Part shown: positions 35,903 through 46,206 of the stretch, piece after piece
Position numbering within the stretch: the stretch's first letter is position 1
Layout: each line of letters begins with the position of its first letter
NCBI RefSeq assembly: GCF_002699985.1
Contig: NZ_LKBT01000006.1
Location: 84,073 to 148,072 of the forward strand
Direction: 5' to 3'
DNA from: Pseudomonas sp. ICMP 561
Lineage (GTDB): Bacteria > Pseudomonadota > Gammaproteobacteria > Pseudomonadales > Pseudomonadaceae
Length of the DNA: 64,000 bases
The notes under the pieces: model-generated
What the model was told of the DNA's origin: nothing
The model's input: the letters and a program-made list of their open reading frames with translations, nothing else
Database searches by the model: none
Translations under genes and position numbers: made by a program

Positions 35903-36656
35903 AAGCATTGAGATTGCAGTAGATGGCCAATCCATTTCCGGAACGATCCTGACCCCTGGCGCGAAGATCCCCGGCATTTTGTTCGTCCACGGCTGGGGCG
36001 GTAGTCAGCAAAGGGACTTGGCGCGAGCCAAAAACATCACAGGTCTGGGATGTGTGTGCCTGACGTTCGACCTGCGCGGGCACGAGGGCACTCACGAAAT
36101 GCGTAGCAAGGTATCCCGGGAACAAAGCCTGGCGGATTTGCTCGCTGCCTACGACCGACTGGTCAGCCACCCTGCGGTCGACAGCGATGCCATCGCCGTC
36201 ATTGGCAGCAGCTATGGCGGTTACCTGGCAACCATCCTCAGCTCCATGCGCCCGGTCAAATGGCTGGCGTTGCGTGTACCCGCGCTGTATTGGGATGCCG
36301 ACTGGGAAATGCCCAAGCAGGAACTGGATCGCGACAAGCTGGCCCATTACCGCCGCTCTGCGGTGACTGCCGCTGACAACCGTGCGCTTGCAGCCTGCAA
36401 AGAATTTCACGGGGACGTGCTGCTGATTGAGTCCGAACAGGACGACTATGTGCCCCACGCGACGTTGATGAGCTATCGCAGTGCGTTCGAACAGGCCCAC
36501 TCGCTGACCTATCGCCTGGTGGACGGCGCCGACCACGCGTTGAGCAGCGATCTGAGCCAGAGTATGTACAGCTCGATTTTGACCAACTGGATAAGTGAGA
36601 TGGTCATCGGCGCTCGTCTTGTGGATTACCCGCACCATTCGGCGAAGTATTCCTGA
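35886..36656 (+). CDS. Alpha/beta hydrolase
   Basis: 256 aa from the ATG at 35886; the open frame reaching back to 35634 lies within DUF3182. HGWGG oxyanion loop, nucleophile in IGSSYGGY, acid in ESEQDDYVPH and His in DGADHAL complete the triad. Related to BAAT/dipeptidyl-peptidase-like hydrolases. Starts within the DUF3182 gene (17-base overlap). Substrate unknown. Confidence 0.85.
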   Translation: MSVSSESIEIAVDGQSISGTILTPGAKIPGILFVHGWGGSQQRDLARAKNITGLGCVCLTFDLRGHEGTHEMRSKVSREQSLADLLAAYDRLVSHPAVDSDAIAVIGSSYGGYLATILSSMRPVKWLALRVPALYWDADWEMPKQELDRDKLAHYRRSAVTAADNRALAACKEFHGDVLLIESEQDDYVPHATLMSYRSAFEQAHSLTYRLVDGADHALSSDLSQSMYSSILTNWISEMVIGARLVDYPHHSAKYS

Positions 36657-36670
36657 CAGCCATAAACCTA

Positions 36671-36744
36671 TGTAGGAGCTGCCGCAGGCTGCGATAGCGA
36701 TTATTCAGCTACACCCGCTATCGCAGCCTTCGGCAGCTCCTACA
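36671..36744. repeat. REP pair, GTAGGAGCTGCCG class
   Basis: TGTAGGAGCTGCCGCAGGC and GCAGCCTTCGGCAGCTCCTA face each other between convergent genes. Confidence 0.85.
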
Positions 36745-36752
36745 TTTGGCTT

Positions 36753-37943
36753 TTAGACCGCTGTAGCGCTACTCATCCCCGGCACCAGAATCACCTTGCG
36801 GCAATCCTCCTGCTTCTTGTCGAAGATCTTGTAGCCCTCGGCGGCATCTTCCAGCGACATGCGATGGGTGATGATCGCCTCTGGCGCAAGCGCCCCGCTT
36901 TCGATATGTTCGAGCAATTCAGGCAGATAACGCTGCACATGGGTCTGGCCCATTTTGAACGTCAGGCCTTTGTCGAAAGCATCGCCAAACAGGAAGCCAT
37001 GGATGAAACCGGCGTAGACACCCGGCACGCTCACCACACCACCGCGTCGCACAGCAGCGATGCATTGGCGCAAAGCCTTGCCACTGCTGCCTTCAAGCTT
37101 CAGGGTCGCAAGAATGGTTTCAGTCGTGCTGCCCTTGGCTTCGAACCCGACAGCATCGATCACGCCATCCACGCCGCGCATGCCACGGGTCTGCTTGATG
37201 ATGGTGTCAGCTGGATCATCGTCTTCATCGAAGTTGATCGGGATCACGCCGTAAGTGCTTTGCGCATAGGCCAGGCGATACGCGTGGTGATCAACCATGA
37301 AGATTTTCTCTACGCCCAGCATTCTTGCGCAAGCAGCGCTGAGCAACCCCACTGGCCCGGCGCCGTAGATCGCCAGACTCGAACCCTGGCCTACGCCGCT
37401 GTTGAGCACCGCTTGCCAAGCAGTTGGCAGGATATCGGAAAGGAACAACACCTTGTCGTCGGACAGCGTGCCCGGCACTTTGAAAGGGCCGGTGTTGCCT
37501 TTAGGCACGCGCACGTACTCAGCTTGCCCACCTGGAATACCGCCATACAAATGGCTGAAACCAAATAACGCAGCCCCTGGCGGAATGGACTTCTTGTTCA
37601 GAATCGCACCGCGTCCGGTGTTGGTGGTTTCGCATGCTGCGAACTGGTCCAGCTGGCAGAAAAAGCAACTGCCGCAGGCGATGACAAAGGGGATAACAAC
37701 CCTGTCGCCAGGCTTGACCGTGGTGACCTGTGAACCCACCTCTTCAACGATACCCATGAACTCATGGCCAAAAATATCGCCCGATTCAGTGGCTGGAATC
37801 TTGCCGCGATACAGATGCAGGTCAGAGCCGCAAATTGCTGTGGCGGTGACCTTCAACAGAATGTCATCGACTTCTTGAATAACCGGATCAGGAACGGTAT
37901 CGACCCGAACATCATTGGACCCGTGATAAGTCAGTGCGCGCAT
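36753..37943 (-). CDS. Zinc-dependent alcohol dehydrogenase (formaldehyde-dehydrogenase-like)
   Basis: 396 aa, GGAGAG before the ATG. Catalytic zinc ligands in [14 protein letters not shown] and GHEFMG; structural zinc site [15 protein letters not shown]; cofactor loop [15 protein letters not shown] in MVDHH suggests NAD preference. The long insertion ([19 protein letters not shown]) is typical of glutathione-independent formaldehyde-dehydrogenase relatives. Exact alcohol unknown. Confidence 0.85.
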   Translation of the reverse strand: MRALTYHGSNDVRVDTVPDPVIQEVDDILLKVTATAICGSDLHLYRGKIPATESGDIFGHEFMGIVEEVGSQVTTVKPGDRVVIPFVIACGSCFFCQLDQFAACETTNTGRGAILNKKSIPPGAALFGFSHLYGGIPGGQAEYVRVPKGNTGPFKVPGTLSDDKVLFLSDILPTAWQAVLNSGVGQGSSLAIYGAGPVGLLSAACARMLGVEKIFMVDHHAYRLAYAQSTYGVIPINFDEDDDPADTIIKQTRGMRGVDGVIDAVGFEAKGSTTETILATLKLEGSSGKALRQCIAAVRRGGVVSVPGVYAGFIHGFLFGDAFDKGLTFKMGQTHVQRYLPELLEHIESGALAPEAIITHRMSLEDAAEGYKIFDKKQEDCRKVILVPGMSSATAV

Positions 37944-38094
37944 TTTTCTCTCCTTGCAGGCGATAAGGCCAGTCGGGCAAAAGCACCCGGAACTAACAAG
38001 GGAGAACCGAAAGAATATGTAAGTTCAGCACGGATTAAAGCAAAGAAGACCAGTGGTTAATCTTGGTACCGTCGGGCCGATAACGTGAACCCGC

Positions 38095-38522
38095 AGGAGC
38101 GAACTTGTTCGCGAGGGCGGCGTACCTGACACACCACCGCATCAGGCCCCCTCGCCAACAAGTTGCCTCCTACCTGGAAAGCGCCATGCCTGGAACGCCG
38201 CGCCACACGGTAGGAGCGAACTTGTTCGCGAGACAGCGTACCTGACACACCACCGCATCAGGCCCCCTCGCTAACAAGTTGCCTCCTACCTGGAAAGCGC
38301 GATGCCTGGAACACCGCGCCACTCGGTAGGAGCGAACTTGTTCGCGAGACAGCGTACCTGACACACCACCGCATCAGGCCCCCTCGCCAACAAGTTGCCT
38401 CCTACCTGGAAAGCGCCATGCCTGGAACACCGCGCCACTCGGTAGGAGCGAACTTGTTCGCGAGACAGCGTACCTGACACACCACCGCATCAGGCCCCCT
38501 CGCCAACAAGTTGCCTCCTACC
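38095..38522. repeat. Tandem array of 116-bp REP-containing units
   Basis: Units starting (G/C)TAGGAGCGAACTTGTTCGCG begin at about 38095, 38211, 38327 and 38443, exactly 116 bases apart; the fourth is cut short. Each unit holds a REP (GGAGCGAACTTGTTCGCGAG) and an inverted partner (AACAAGTTGCCTCCTACC). Unit-to-unit differences are few, so the array expanded recently. Confidence 0.85.
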
Positions 38523-38535
38523 GGTATGTGCGGAG

Positions 38536-40089
38536 TTATGTAATCGGCGCAGGGTTGAACAGGGTGATGTCGTTGTGCAAACGGTAATGCTCGGTCCAGG
38601 TCTTTTTCTTGCCGCTGGCCACGTCCAGATAGAAATGGAACAGTTCCCAGCCAAGGTCTTCAATCGTTGCACGACCGGTTGCAATACGGCCGGCATCAAT
38701 GTCGATCAGATCAGGCCAACGCGTCGCCAGCTCTGTACGGGTCGATACCTTGACCACCGGAGACATCGCCAGACCATACGGCGTACCGCGCCCGGTGGTG
38801 AACACGTGCAGGTTCATCCCGGCCGCCAGTTGCAGGGTGCCGCAGACAAAGTCACTGGCCGGTGTGGCACAGAAAATCAGGCCTTTGCGCTTGAAGCGTT
38901 CGCCAGGGCCCAGCACGCCGTTAATGGCGCTGCTGCCCGACTTGACGATCGATCCCAAGGACTTCTCGACAATATTCGACAACCCGCCCTTCTTGTTACC
39001 CGGCGTGGTGTTGGCGCTACGGTCCGCCTCGCCTTTCGCCAGATAGCGGTCGTACCAGTCCATTTCCCGAACCAGCTCTTCGGCCACTTCCTGAGTCTCG
39101 GCGCGGGACGTCAGCAAGTAGATGGCATCGCGTACTTCGGTCACTTCCGAAAACATCACGGTAGCGCCTGCGCGCAGCAGCAAGTCCGAGGCGTAACCCA
39201 ATGCCGGGTTGGCGGTGATGCCAGAAAACGCATCGCTGCCGCCGCATTGCATGCCCAGAATCAACTCTGAGGCGGGCACGGTTTCACGACGTCGCAGATC
39301 AAGCTTCTTCAAGCGCACTTCAGCCAACTCCATGATCTGCTCGATCATTTCGTTGAAGCCATGGCTGGAGTCCTGCAGGCGATACATCCATTGATCGCTG
39401 AGGTCGACAGACAGATCGTCTTCGTGCATGACCTGCCCGGCCTGCAATTTCTCGCAGCCCAGCCCGATCACCAAGGCTTCGCCACCCAGGTTCGGGTTGC
39501 GCGCCAGGTTACGCACTGTGCGGATCGGGATGTAAGCGTCGGTCGCGGTGATTGCTACACCACAACCGTAAGTATGAGTAAGCGCCACCACGTCATCAAC
39601 GTGGGGGTACTTGGGCAACAGCTCTTCGCGGATGCGCTTGACCGCATGATCAAGCACCCCGGTCACGCACTGTACAGTGGTGGTAATGCCCAGAATGTTA
39701 CGCGTGCCGACAGTACCGTCGGCGTTGCGATAGCCTTCAAAGGTAAAACCTTCCAGCGGTGCGCCTCTTTCCGGCACCGCGTCTGACATCGGCAGGCTGT
39801 CCAGCGCCGGTGCCGATGGCATACGCAGCTGATCTTCCCTGACCCAACTGCCCCGAGGAATCGGCTGCAGGGCATAACCGATGGTGTGTCCGTAACGGAT
39901 GATCGGCTCGCCTTCAGCGATATCGACGGTGTTGACCTTGTGGCTCTGCGGAACGTTATCGACGGTCACCAGACCATTATCAAATTCGGTACCGGCAGGC
40001 ACACCCTGGTCGTTGACTACTACCACCACGTTATCCAGCTCATGGAGCCGGATGTAGCGCGGGGAGTCGGCATGTTGAATCAGGTTCAT
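38536..40089 (-). CDS. garD: Galactarate dehydratase
   Basis: 517 aa from the ATG at 40089 (AGGAAACC upstream). Dehydrates D-galactarate to 5-dehydro-4-deoxyglucarate. N-terminal SAF-like domain ([16 protein letters not shown]), then [45 protein letters not shown] and [10 protein letters not shown], all conserved in UxaA/GarD enzymes. Its start is 10 bases after the transporter stop; it belongs to the kdgD-transporter-garD unit on the minus strand. Confidence 0.92.
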   Translation of the reverse strand: MNLIQHADSPRYIRLHELDNVVVVVNDQGVPAGTEFDNGLVTVDNVPQSHKVNTVDIAEGEPIIRYGHTIGYALQPIPRGSWVREDQLRMPSAPALDSLPMSDAVPERGAPLEGFTFEGYRNADGTVGTRNILGITTTVQCVTGVLDHAVKRIREELLPKYPHVDDVVALTHTYGCGVAITATDAYIPIRTVRNLARNPNLGGEALVIGLGCEKLQAGQVMHEDDLSVDLSDQWMYRLQDSSHGFNEMIEQIMELAEVRLKKLDLRRRETVPASELILGMQCGGSDAFSGITANPALGYASDLLLRAGATVMFSEVTEVRDAIYLLTSRAETQEVAEELVREMDWYDRYLAKGEADRSANTTPGNKKGGLSNIVEKSLGSIVKSGSSAINGVLGPGERFKRKGLIFCATPASDFVCGTLQLAAGMNLHVFTTGRGTPYGLAMSPVVKVSTRTELATRWPDLIDIDAGRIATGRATIEDLGWELFHFYLDVASGKKKTWTEHYRLHNDITLFNPAPIT

Positions 40090-40099
40090 CACGGTTTCC

Positions 40100-41473
40100 T
40101 CAGGATTTAGCTTGAGAAAGGTCGCTGGCGTCATCGCCAGTCAGTGGCCCCTTGGTTGGAGGCTCTTTCAGTTCTACGCGTTTGATCTCGCCAACAATGA
40201 AGATATAGCTGAACACCGCAACCACTGCGTTGGCACCCACAAACACCAGGGCCCATTTGAACGAGCCAGTGGAGCTGATGATGTAGCCAATCACGATAGG
40301 CGTGGTGATCGAAGCAATGTTACCGAAGGTATTGAACAGGCCACCGCTCAAACCGGCGATCTGCTTCGGCGAAGCATCGGACATCACCGCCCAGCCCAGC
40401 GCGCCCACACCTTTACCGAAGAATGCCAGGGCCATAAAGCCAACGACCATCCATTCGATATCAACGTAGTTACAGGCAACGATGGTGGTCGACAGAAGCA
40501 GGCCGCCGATGATCGGTGCTTTGCGAGCGAAGGTCAGCGAGTGGCCTTTGCGCAGCAGGTAGTCGGAAATCACGCCGCCCAATACACCACCGATGAAACC
40601 GCAGATGGCTGGCAACGAGGCGATCATGCCCGCCTTGAGGATGGTCATGCCACGTTCCTGAACCAGGTAAACCGGGAACCAGGTCAGGAAGAAATAGGTG
40701 ATGCCGTTGATGCAGTACTGGCTCAGGTAGATGCCGAGCATCATGCGGTTGGTCAGCAGTTGACGGATGTAGTCCCATTTCGGGCCGCCGCTTTTGCCTT
40801 TACCTTTGTCCTGATCCATATCGACCATGCCGCCGTTGTCGGCGATGTGATCGAACTCTTCCTTGTTGATGCGTGGATGTTCGCGCGGGCTGTAGATAAC
40901 TTTCATCCAGACCGCCGAGAACACGATACCGATGGCACCCATCACGACGAACACATGCTGCCAGCCGAATTTGTAAACGATCCAGCCCATGAGCGGAGCG
41001 AACAGCACGGTGGCGAAGTATTGTGCGGAGTTGAAGATCGCAGAGGCAGTACCGCGCTCGGCAGTCGGGAACCAGGCCGCAACGATGCGCGCGTTACCAG
41101 GGAAGGAAGGCGCTTCGGCCAGACCCACCATGAAACGCAGCATGAACAGCACGATGACCGCGGAGCCAATGCTGAACTCGCCAACATAGCCTTGCAGCAA
41201 GGTGAACAGCGACCAGGTAAAAATGCTTAGTGCGTAGATTTTCTTGGAACCGAAACGGTCGAGCAGCCAGCCACCCGGAATCTGACCAGCCACATAGGCC
41301 CAGCCGAAAGCAGAGAAGATGTACCCGAGAGTGATGGCGTCGATACCAAGGTCTTTTTGCAGGCTGGAGCCCGCGATAGCGATGGTGGCGCGGTCGGCGT
41401 AGTTGATCGTGGTCACCAGAAAAAGCATGAGCAGGATCAAATAGCGGACGTGAGTCGGCTTGGACTGTTGCAT
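40100..41473 (-). CDS. gudP: MFS galactarate/glucarate transporter (GudP-like)
   Basis: 457 aa from the ATG at 41473 (GGGAG upstream). Twelve membrane helices of the anion:cation symporter family; N-terminal motif [39 protein letters not shown] and [18 protein letters not shown] match GudP/GarP hexarate permeases. It lies between kdgD and garD, which fits uptake of galactarate or glucarate. Confidence 0.88.
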   Translation of the reverse strand: MQQSKPTHVRYLILLMLFLVTTINYADRATIAIAGSSLQKDLGIDAITLGYIFSAFGWAYVAGQIPGGWLLDRFGSKKIYALSIFTWSLFTLLQGYVGEFSIGSAVIVLFMLRFMVGLAEAPSFPGNARIVAAWFPTAERGTASAIFNSAQYFATVLFAPLMGWIVYKFGWQHVFVVMGAIGIVFSAVWMKVIYSPREHPRINKEEFDHIADNGGMVDMDQDKGKGKSGGPKWDYIRQLLTNRMMLGIYLSQYCINGITYFFLTWFPVYLVQERGMTILKAGMIASLPAICGFIGGVLGGVISDYLLRKGHSLTFARKAPIIGGLLLSTTIVACNYVDIEWMVVGFMALAFFGKGVGALGWAVMSDASPKQIAGLSGGLFNTFGNIASITTPIVIGYIISSTGSFKWALVFVGANAVVAVFSYIFIVGEIKRVELKEPPTKGPLTGDDASDLSQAKS

Positions 41474-41702
41474 GTGTGTGTGAACTCCCACTAATTATTT
41501 TTTTTACGCGGGTATATCTGTTTTTTTGTGTCGCTCGCGCCTGTCGGCCCCTTGGAAAAAGTCGTGATTAACGACACTTCCCACCTACAGTTGATGCGCG
41601 TCCCTACGAACCGATGCAGACCTCATCAGCCCTTGTGCCGCTGACAAACCGTCCATGGCACAAAGCCGCTGAATCGCTCAGCGGCTTTGGTTCGGGGGTG
41701 TG

Positions 41703-42614
41703 TTACTGCTTGCCTTGCTTGTCCATCAGCGCGGCGAGCATTTCGTACTCTTCGGCAGTCAGGTCGGTCAGTGGTGTGCGCACTGGACCGGCGTCGTAAC
41801 CGGCGATTTTTGCGCCAGCCTTGACGATGCTGACGGCGTAACCGGATTTGCGGTTACGAATGTCCAGGTATGGCAGGAAGAAGTCGTCGATGTATTTGCC
41901 AACGGCAACGTGATCGTCCTTGGCGATAGCGTGGTAGAAGTCCATCGCCAGCTTGGGTACGAAGTTGAAAACGGCCGACGAGTAGACCGGAACGCCCAGC
42001 GCCTTGTAGGCAGCTGCGTAAACTTCAGCGGTCGGCAAACCGCCCAGGTACGAGAAGCGATCGCCCAGACGACGGCGGATCGAGACCATCAGTTCAATGT
42101 CACCCAGACCGTCTTTGTAACCGATCAGGTTAGGGCAGCGTTCGGCCAGTTGTTCCAGCAGCGGAGCAGTCAGTCGGCAGACGTTACGGTTGTAAACGAC
42201 AACGCCGATTTTCACTGACTTGCAGACCGCTTCAACGTGAGCGGCTACGCCGTCCTGGCTGGCTTCAGTCAGGTAATGCGGCAGCAGCAACAGGCCTTTG
42301 GCGCCCAGACGTTCTGCTTCTTGAGCGTATTCGATAGCTTGACGAGTCGAACCGCCAACGCCTGCCAGAATCGGCACGCTGGTCGCGCAGGTATCAACCG
42401 CGGTTTTGATCACTTCGGAGTATTCGCTGGCTGCCAGGGAGAAGAACTCACCTGTACCGCCGGCAGCGAACAGAGCGCTTGCGCCGTACGGGGCCAGCCA
42501 CTCGAGACGTTTAACGTAGCCAGCGCGATGGAAGTCGCCCTGCGCATTGAAGTCGGTAACAGGGAAAGACAGCAGACCGTGGGAAAGGATGGACTTCAGT
42601 TCTTGTGGATTCAT
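41703..42614 (-). CDS. kdgD: 5-dehydro-4-deoxyglucarate dehydratase
   Basis: 303 aa, DapA-type TIM barrel. Converts the garD product to 2-oxoglutarate semialdehyde with loss of CO2 and water. GGTGEFFSL opening loop, [11 protein letters not shown] with the conserved Tyr, Schiff-base Lys in [10 protein letters not shown], and GLPTAEVYA. It heads the unit; the semialdehyde dehydrogenase needed for the last step is not in this window. Confidence 0.92.
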   Translation of the reverse strand: MNPQELKSILSHGLLSFPVTDFNAQGDFHRAGYVKRLEWLAPYGASALFAAGGTGEFFSLAASEYSEVIKTAVDTCATSVPILAGVGGSTRQAIEYAQEAERLGAKGLLLLPHYLTEASQDGVAAHVEAVCKSVKIGVVVYNRNVCRLTAPLLEQLAERCPNLIGYKDGLGDIELMVSIRRRLGDRFSYLGGLPTAEVYAAAYKALGVPVYSSAVFNFVPKLAMDFYHAIAKDDHVAVGKYIDDFFLPYLDIRNRKSGYAVSIVKAGAKIAGYDAGPVRTPLTDLTAEEYEMLAALMDKQGKQ

Positions 42615-42865
42615 TATTCGAACACCCTGGGAGCATTTATTGTGAATGGATCACCGGTCGTCTGCCGATGTCGTAAGTCATCGTACAACTGATAATAAAA
42701 TCACTCAACAGGGATTTTCGGTTTTTTCCGTAAGCTGTAGCAGATAGTAGCGCAGGCCCCGGAGGAATGGGCCTTGGCGGGAATCTGGATAGACTAAGGT
42801 CGTATGATCACTCAGCGAATGAGTCCGGAAGCATGTTCGCCCCGCTCCACAGGATATACACCATC
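42615..42865. promoter_or_regulatory. Upstream region of kdgD with possible regulator site
   Basis: On the given strand, TCGTAAGTCATCGTACAAC at 42671-42689 holds two TCGTA units 10 bases apart; a third, TCGTATGATCA, lies near 42800. They are candidate sites for the FadR-type regulator encoded next door. No ORF. Confidence 0.3.
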
Positions 42866-42958
42866 CGTAGGACCGGCTTTAGCCGGGAGGACGTCAGAAC
42901 ATTCACCGAACCTTCTTCGCCAGAAATACCGCTCTCCCGGCTAAAGCCGGTCCTACGG
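42866..42958. repeat. REP pair, GTAGGACCGGCTTTAGCCGGGAG class
   Basis: CCGTAGGACCGGCTTTAGCC facing its complement, right after the regulator's stop codon; may protect its mRNA 3' end. Confidence 0.85.
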
Positions 42959-42977
42959 GAGCAGCGGAGTCAGGCAA

Positions 42978-43727
42978 TCAAGCCCGCTGCGATTCAGCCT
43001 CTTCATGGGCATGACGCAACCGTTCGCGGCTGTTGGTCAGGTGCAGGCGCATGGCAGCGCGAGCGGCGTCGGAGTCCTGGCGGGCGATGGCGTCGTAGAT
43101 TTCTTCGTGCTCACGGCTCAGGCGTGTCATGTAGTGCTGCTGGTCATCATGAGCCAGGCGCGCCGAGTTCAGGCGGGTACGCGGAATGATGCTGGTGCCC
43201 AGGTGGGTCATGATATCGGTGAAATAGCGGTTGCCCGTCGACAGCGCAATCTGCAGGTGGAACTGGAAGTCCGACCCTACCGCATCTGCAGCATGAGCAG
43301 CACTTTCATTCAGTGCATCCAGCGCCTGACGCATTGCCAGCAATTGCTCATCGGTACGACGCTGCGCCGCTAATCCGGCCGACTCGACCTCAAGGCTGAT
43401 ACGCAACTCGAGAATCGCCAGCACATCACGCAACGTGACAATGGTGGCCGGATCGATACGGAAGCCACTCGGGCTTGGCGTATCCAGCACGAAGGTGCCG
43501 ATACCGTGACGGGTTTCTACCAGACCGGACGCCTGCAGACGCGAGATAGCCTCGCGCACCACTGTGCGGCTGACGCCTTGCTCTTCCATGATGGCCGATT
43601 CGGTGGGCAGTTTGTCGCCACGCTTGAGCAGCCCGCTACGAATACGCTCGGACAGTTCAGTGACCAGCTCTTGCGCAAGGCTGCGGTGCTTGCGGCGTGC
43701 GCGAGGCAGTGCGCTTTGATTTTCCAT
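42978..43727 (-). CDS. GntR/FadR-family regulator of the galactarate genes
   Basis: 249 aa from the ATG at 43727. Winged HTH: LAQELVTELSERIRSGLLKRG, LPTESAIMEEQGVSRTVVREA and SGLVETRHGIGTFV. The C-terminal FCD domain has the metal-type layout (DFQFHLQIALSTGN, EHEEIYDAIARQD). It precedes kdgD on the same strand and probably responds to galactarate/glucarate or a breakdown product. Confidence 0.85.
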   Translation of the reverse strand: MENQSALPRARRKHRSLAQELVTELSERIRSGLLKRGDKLPTESAIMEEQGVSRTVVREAISRLQASGLVETRHGIGTFVLDTPSPSGFRIDPATIVTLRDVLAILELRISLEVESAGLAAQRRTDEQLLAMRQALDALNESAAHAADAVGSDFQFHLQIALSTGNRYFTDIMTHLGTSIIPRTRLNSARLAHDDQQHYMTRLSREHEEIYDAIARQDSDAARAAMRLHLTNSRERLRHAHEEAESQRA

Positions 43728-43821
43728 ATCCAACGTCGATCTCGAGCAATGAAAGAAGTGATGATAGCTCACCGGGTTATGCGATCACATTCATAAAAAA
43801 CGAATGAATAGTACGCCCCGA

Positions 43822-45558
43822 TCATACAACAAGCAGCGAATGCGGCTGTTCGCGCAAATCTCCGCCCTCGATACGCAGCAGCCGTCTGTGAAAACGCTTC
43901 AGGCTGCTGCGATGGCCAATGCTGACAAGGGTTACATCCGGTAACTCATCAATCAGCGCCTGATACAGCAACGCCTCGTCTTCCTCGTCCATGGCAGAGG
44001 TGGCTTCATCCAGATAGAGCCAGCGTGGCTGGAACAGCAGCGCCCGGGCAAACGCGACGCGTTGCTGCTCACCGGGTGACAACATGCGTTGCCAGTGATC
44101 GCTCTCGTCCAGACGCGGTATCAGGTGCCCCAGTCGACAGGTTTCCAGCACTTGTGCGAAGCGTTCCGCCGGATACGTTTCCACAGTCTGTGGATAACTC
44201 ATGGCCTCACGCAATGTGCCAATCGGCAGATAAGGCCTCTGCGGCAGGAACAGATAGGGCTCGGCAGGCAGTTGAATGTGGCCTTTACCGTTTTGCCACA
44301 ACCCGCCCAGCGCACGTAGCAAGGTACTTTTGCCGCTGCCGGATCGACCACCCACCATGACCCGCTCACCCGCTGCGATGTCCAGGTTCGTGTCTTTGAG
44401 TAACTGTCGGCTCGCGCCCAATTGCAGCGCCAGCCCCGCCAGGCTCAGTGACTCGCCTGTATGGCTGATTTCGATGGCTGAAACATGGGCTTCGTTCTGA
44501 TCCAGAGCCTGCCGGAAACTCAGCAGACGGTCACAAGTGGCCCGCCACGACGCCAGCGTGGCATAGGCGTCGATAAACCAGCTGAAGTTTTCCTGAACAT
44601 TGCCAAAAGCAGAGTTGATCTGCATGAGCTCGCCCAGTTCGATCTTGCCCGCAAAGTAACGCGGCGCGGCCACCACGAAGGCGAAGATGATCGCGATCTG
44701 TGAATAACCGGCCGTGAAGAACGTCAGGCGTTTCTGCACCCGCATCATCGACCAGAAGTTGCTCCAGACCATGCCGAAGCGTGAACTCAAACGCTCGTTC
44801 TCGTTGGGCTCGCCGTCCGAAAGCGCAATACTTTCGGCGTTCTCACGCACGCGAACCAGCGAGAAACGCAAGTCAGCTTCGTAACGCTCTTGCTGGTTAC
44901 TCAGGGGAATCAGGCGCCGACCGATCAAATGCGTCAGCCAACTGCCCACCACCGCATATAGAAAAGCGGCCCAGAACATGTAACCCGGGATCTCAATCCC
45001 GAACAACTCGATGCTGCCGGATACGCCCCACAGGATGATCGAAAAGGACACCAGACTGACGATGGTCTTGATCAGCCCAAGGCCCAGCGTCAGGGTATCG
45101 CTGGTGAATTTGTTGAGGTCTTCGGACAAGCGCTGGTCAGGGTTATCGGTGTAACCGCCCTGCTCCAGCTGGTAGTAGCTTTTGTGACTGAGCCATTTGG
45201 CAAAATGCTGCTCGGTGAGCCAGCGCCGCCAGCGAATGGTCAGCATCTGCGTGAGGTAGGACCGGTAAACCGCGCCCAGAATAGCCACGGTAGCGATGCC
45301 ACAGAAATACAGAATCGACTGGGTAAAGGCCTCAAGATCCTTCTTTTCCAGCGAGTTGTAGAAGTCTCGGTACCAGCTGTTGAGCACCACCGAAATGGCC
45401 ACGCTGAACAGCGAAAGCGCAATCACGGCGATCAAGAGGAGCCAGGCCAGGCCCTTCTCTTCGCTGCGCCAGTAAGGAGTAATCAGCTTCCAGACGCGGG
45501 AGAAGAATTTCTCCCGCACACTGTCATTTACAGTTGTGTACTCGGCATTGCGATTCAT
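43822..45558 (-). CDS. SbmA/YddA-type ABC transporter, fused permease-ATPase
   Basis: 578 aa. Membrane half with helices such as LLLIAVIALSLFSVAISVVL and the ABC_membrane_2 signature LTIRWRRWLTEQHFAKWLSHKSYY; ATPase half with Walker A GGRSGSGKSTLLRA, signature LSPGEQQRVAFARAL, Walker B WLYLDEATSAMD and switch His in SIGHRSSL. The family exports or imports peptides or vitamin B12-like compounds; substrate unknown. Not obviously linked to the RoxSR pair next to it. Confidence 0.9.
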   Translation of the reverse strand: MNRNAEYTTVNDSVREKFFSRVWKLITPYWRSEEKGLAWLLLIAVIALSLFSVAISVVLNSWYRDFYNSLEKKDLEAFTQSILYFCGIATVAILGAVYRSYLTQMLTIRWRRWLTEQHFAKWLSHKSYYQLEQGGYTDNPDQRLSEDLNKFTSDTLTLGLGLIKTIVSLVSFSIILWGVSGSIELFGIEIPGYMFWAAFLYAVVGSWLTHLIGRRLIPLSNQQERYEADLRFSLVRVRENAESIALSDGEPNENERLSSRFGMVWSNFWSMMRVQKRLTFFTAGYSQIAIIFAFVVAAPRYFAGKIELGELMQINSAFGNVQENFSWFIDAYATLASWRATCDRLLSFRQALDQNEAHVSAIEISHTGESLSLAGLALQLGASRQLLKDTNLDIAAGERVMVGGRSGSGKSTLLRALGGLWQNGKGHIQLPAEPYLFLPQRPYLPIGTLREAMSYPQTVETYPAERFAQVLETCRLGHLIPRLDESDHWQRMLSPGEQQRVAFARALLFQPRWLYLDEATSAMDEEDEALLYQALIDELPDVTLVSIGHRSSLKRFHRRLLRIEGGDLREQPHSLLVV

Positions 45559-45645
45559 GGTGATGACTCGACTTCACAGTGAAGTTCAGCGTCCGGGCGT
45601 GAGCGGCGGACGCACTACGCGATCATCCATGACAAACAGCAGCCG

Positions 45646-46206
45646 TTAGCGGCGTACGGGGCGTTTCTGCAATTTGCGCTGCAAGGTACGGCGGTGCATG
45701 CCCAACGCCCTGGCGGTAGCGGAAATATTGCCCTCGTGCTCGGTCAGCACGCGCTGAATATGCTCCCATTGCAGGCGGTCCACCGACATCGGGTTATCCG
45801 GCACCAGGGTGTCCAGATCCGAGTGCTGCGACAACAGCGCAGCCAGCACATCGTCGGCATCGGCGGGTTTGCACAGGTAGTTGCAGGCGCCGCGCTTGAT
45901 AGCTTCAACGGCCGTGGCAATGCTGGAGTAACCGGTGAGGATCACCACGCGCATGTCCGGGTCCAGCTCCAGCAGCTTGGGCAGTAGCACCAGGCCGGAA
46001 TCGCCGTCCATTTTCAGGTCCAGCGCCGCGAACTCCGGGATGTCCGATTGAGCCAGGATCAATCCTTCTTCGGCGGAACCGGCCGTGCTGACACGGAAAC
46101 CGCGTCGGGACATCGCCCGCGCCATCACACGGGTGAACGTGGCGTCATCGTCAACCAGCAACAGATGCGGCAGCTCTTCGCCATCAACCTGGGTTTCGTC
46201 ACTCAT
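45646..46206 (-). CDS. roxR: Redox response regulator RoxR (RegA/PrrA family)
   Basis: 186 aa. Receiver domain with phospho-acceptor Asp in ALDLKMDGDSG and LLVDDDATF; C-terminal Fis-type HTH EGNISATARALGMHRRTLQRKLQ. RoxR/RegA controls respiration genes such as the cyanide-insensitive oxidase. Its ATG overlaps the RoxS stop (4 bases), a classic coupled pair. Confidence 0.92.
   Translation of the reverse strand: MSDETQVDGEELPHLLLVDDDATFTRVMARAMSRRGFRVSTAGSAEEGLILAQSDIPEFAALDLKMDGDSGLVLLPKLLELDPDMRVVILTGYSSIATAVEAIKRGACNYLCKPADADDVLAALLSQHSDLDTLVPDNPMSVDRLQWEHIQRVLTEHEGNISATARALGMHRRTLQRKLQKRPVRR

Noticed and set aside
38057..38480. Three overlapping minus-strand ORFs of about 64 aa with nearly the same sequence
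   Set aside because: They arise because the 116-bp tandem unit lacks stop codons in that frame; there is no ribosome-binding site and the DNA is REP sequence.
38095..38522. CRISPR array
   Set aside because: The repeat is 116 bases with REP palindromes inside and no variable spacers; no cas genes are nearby.
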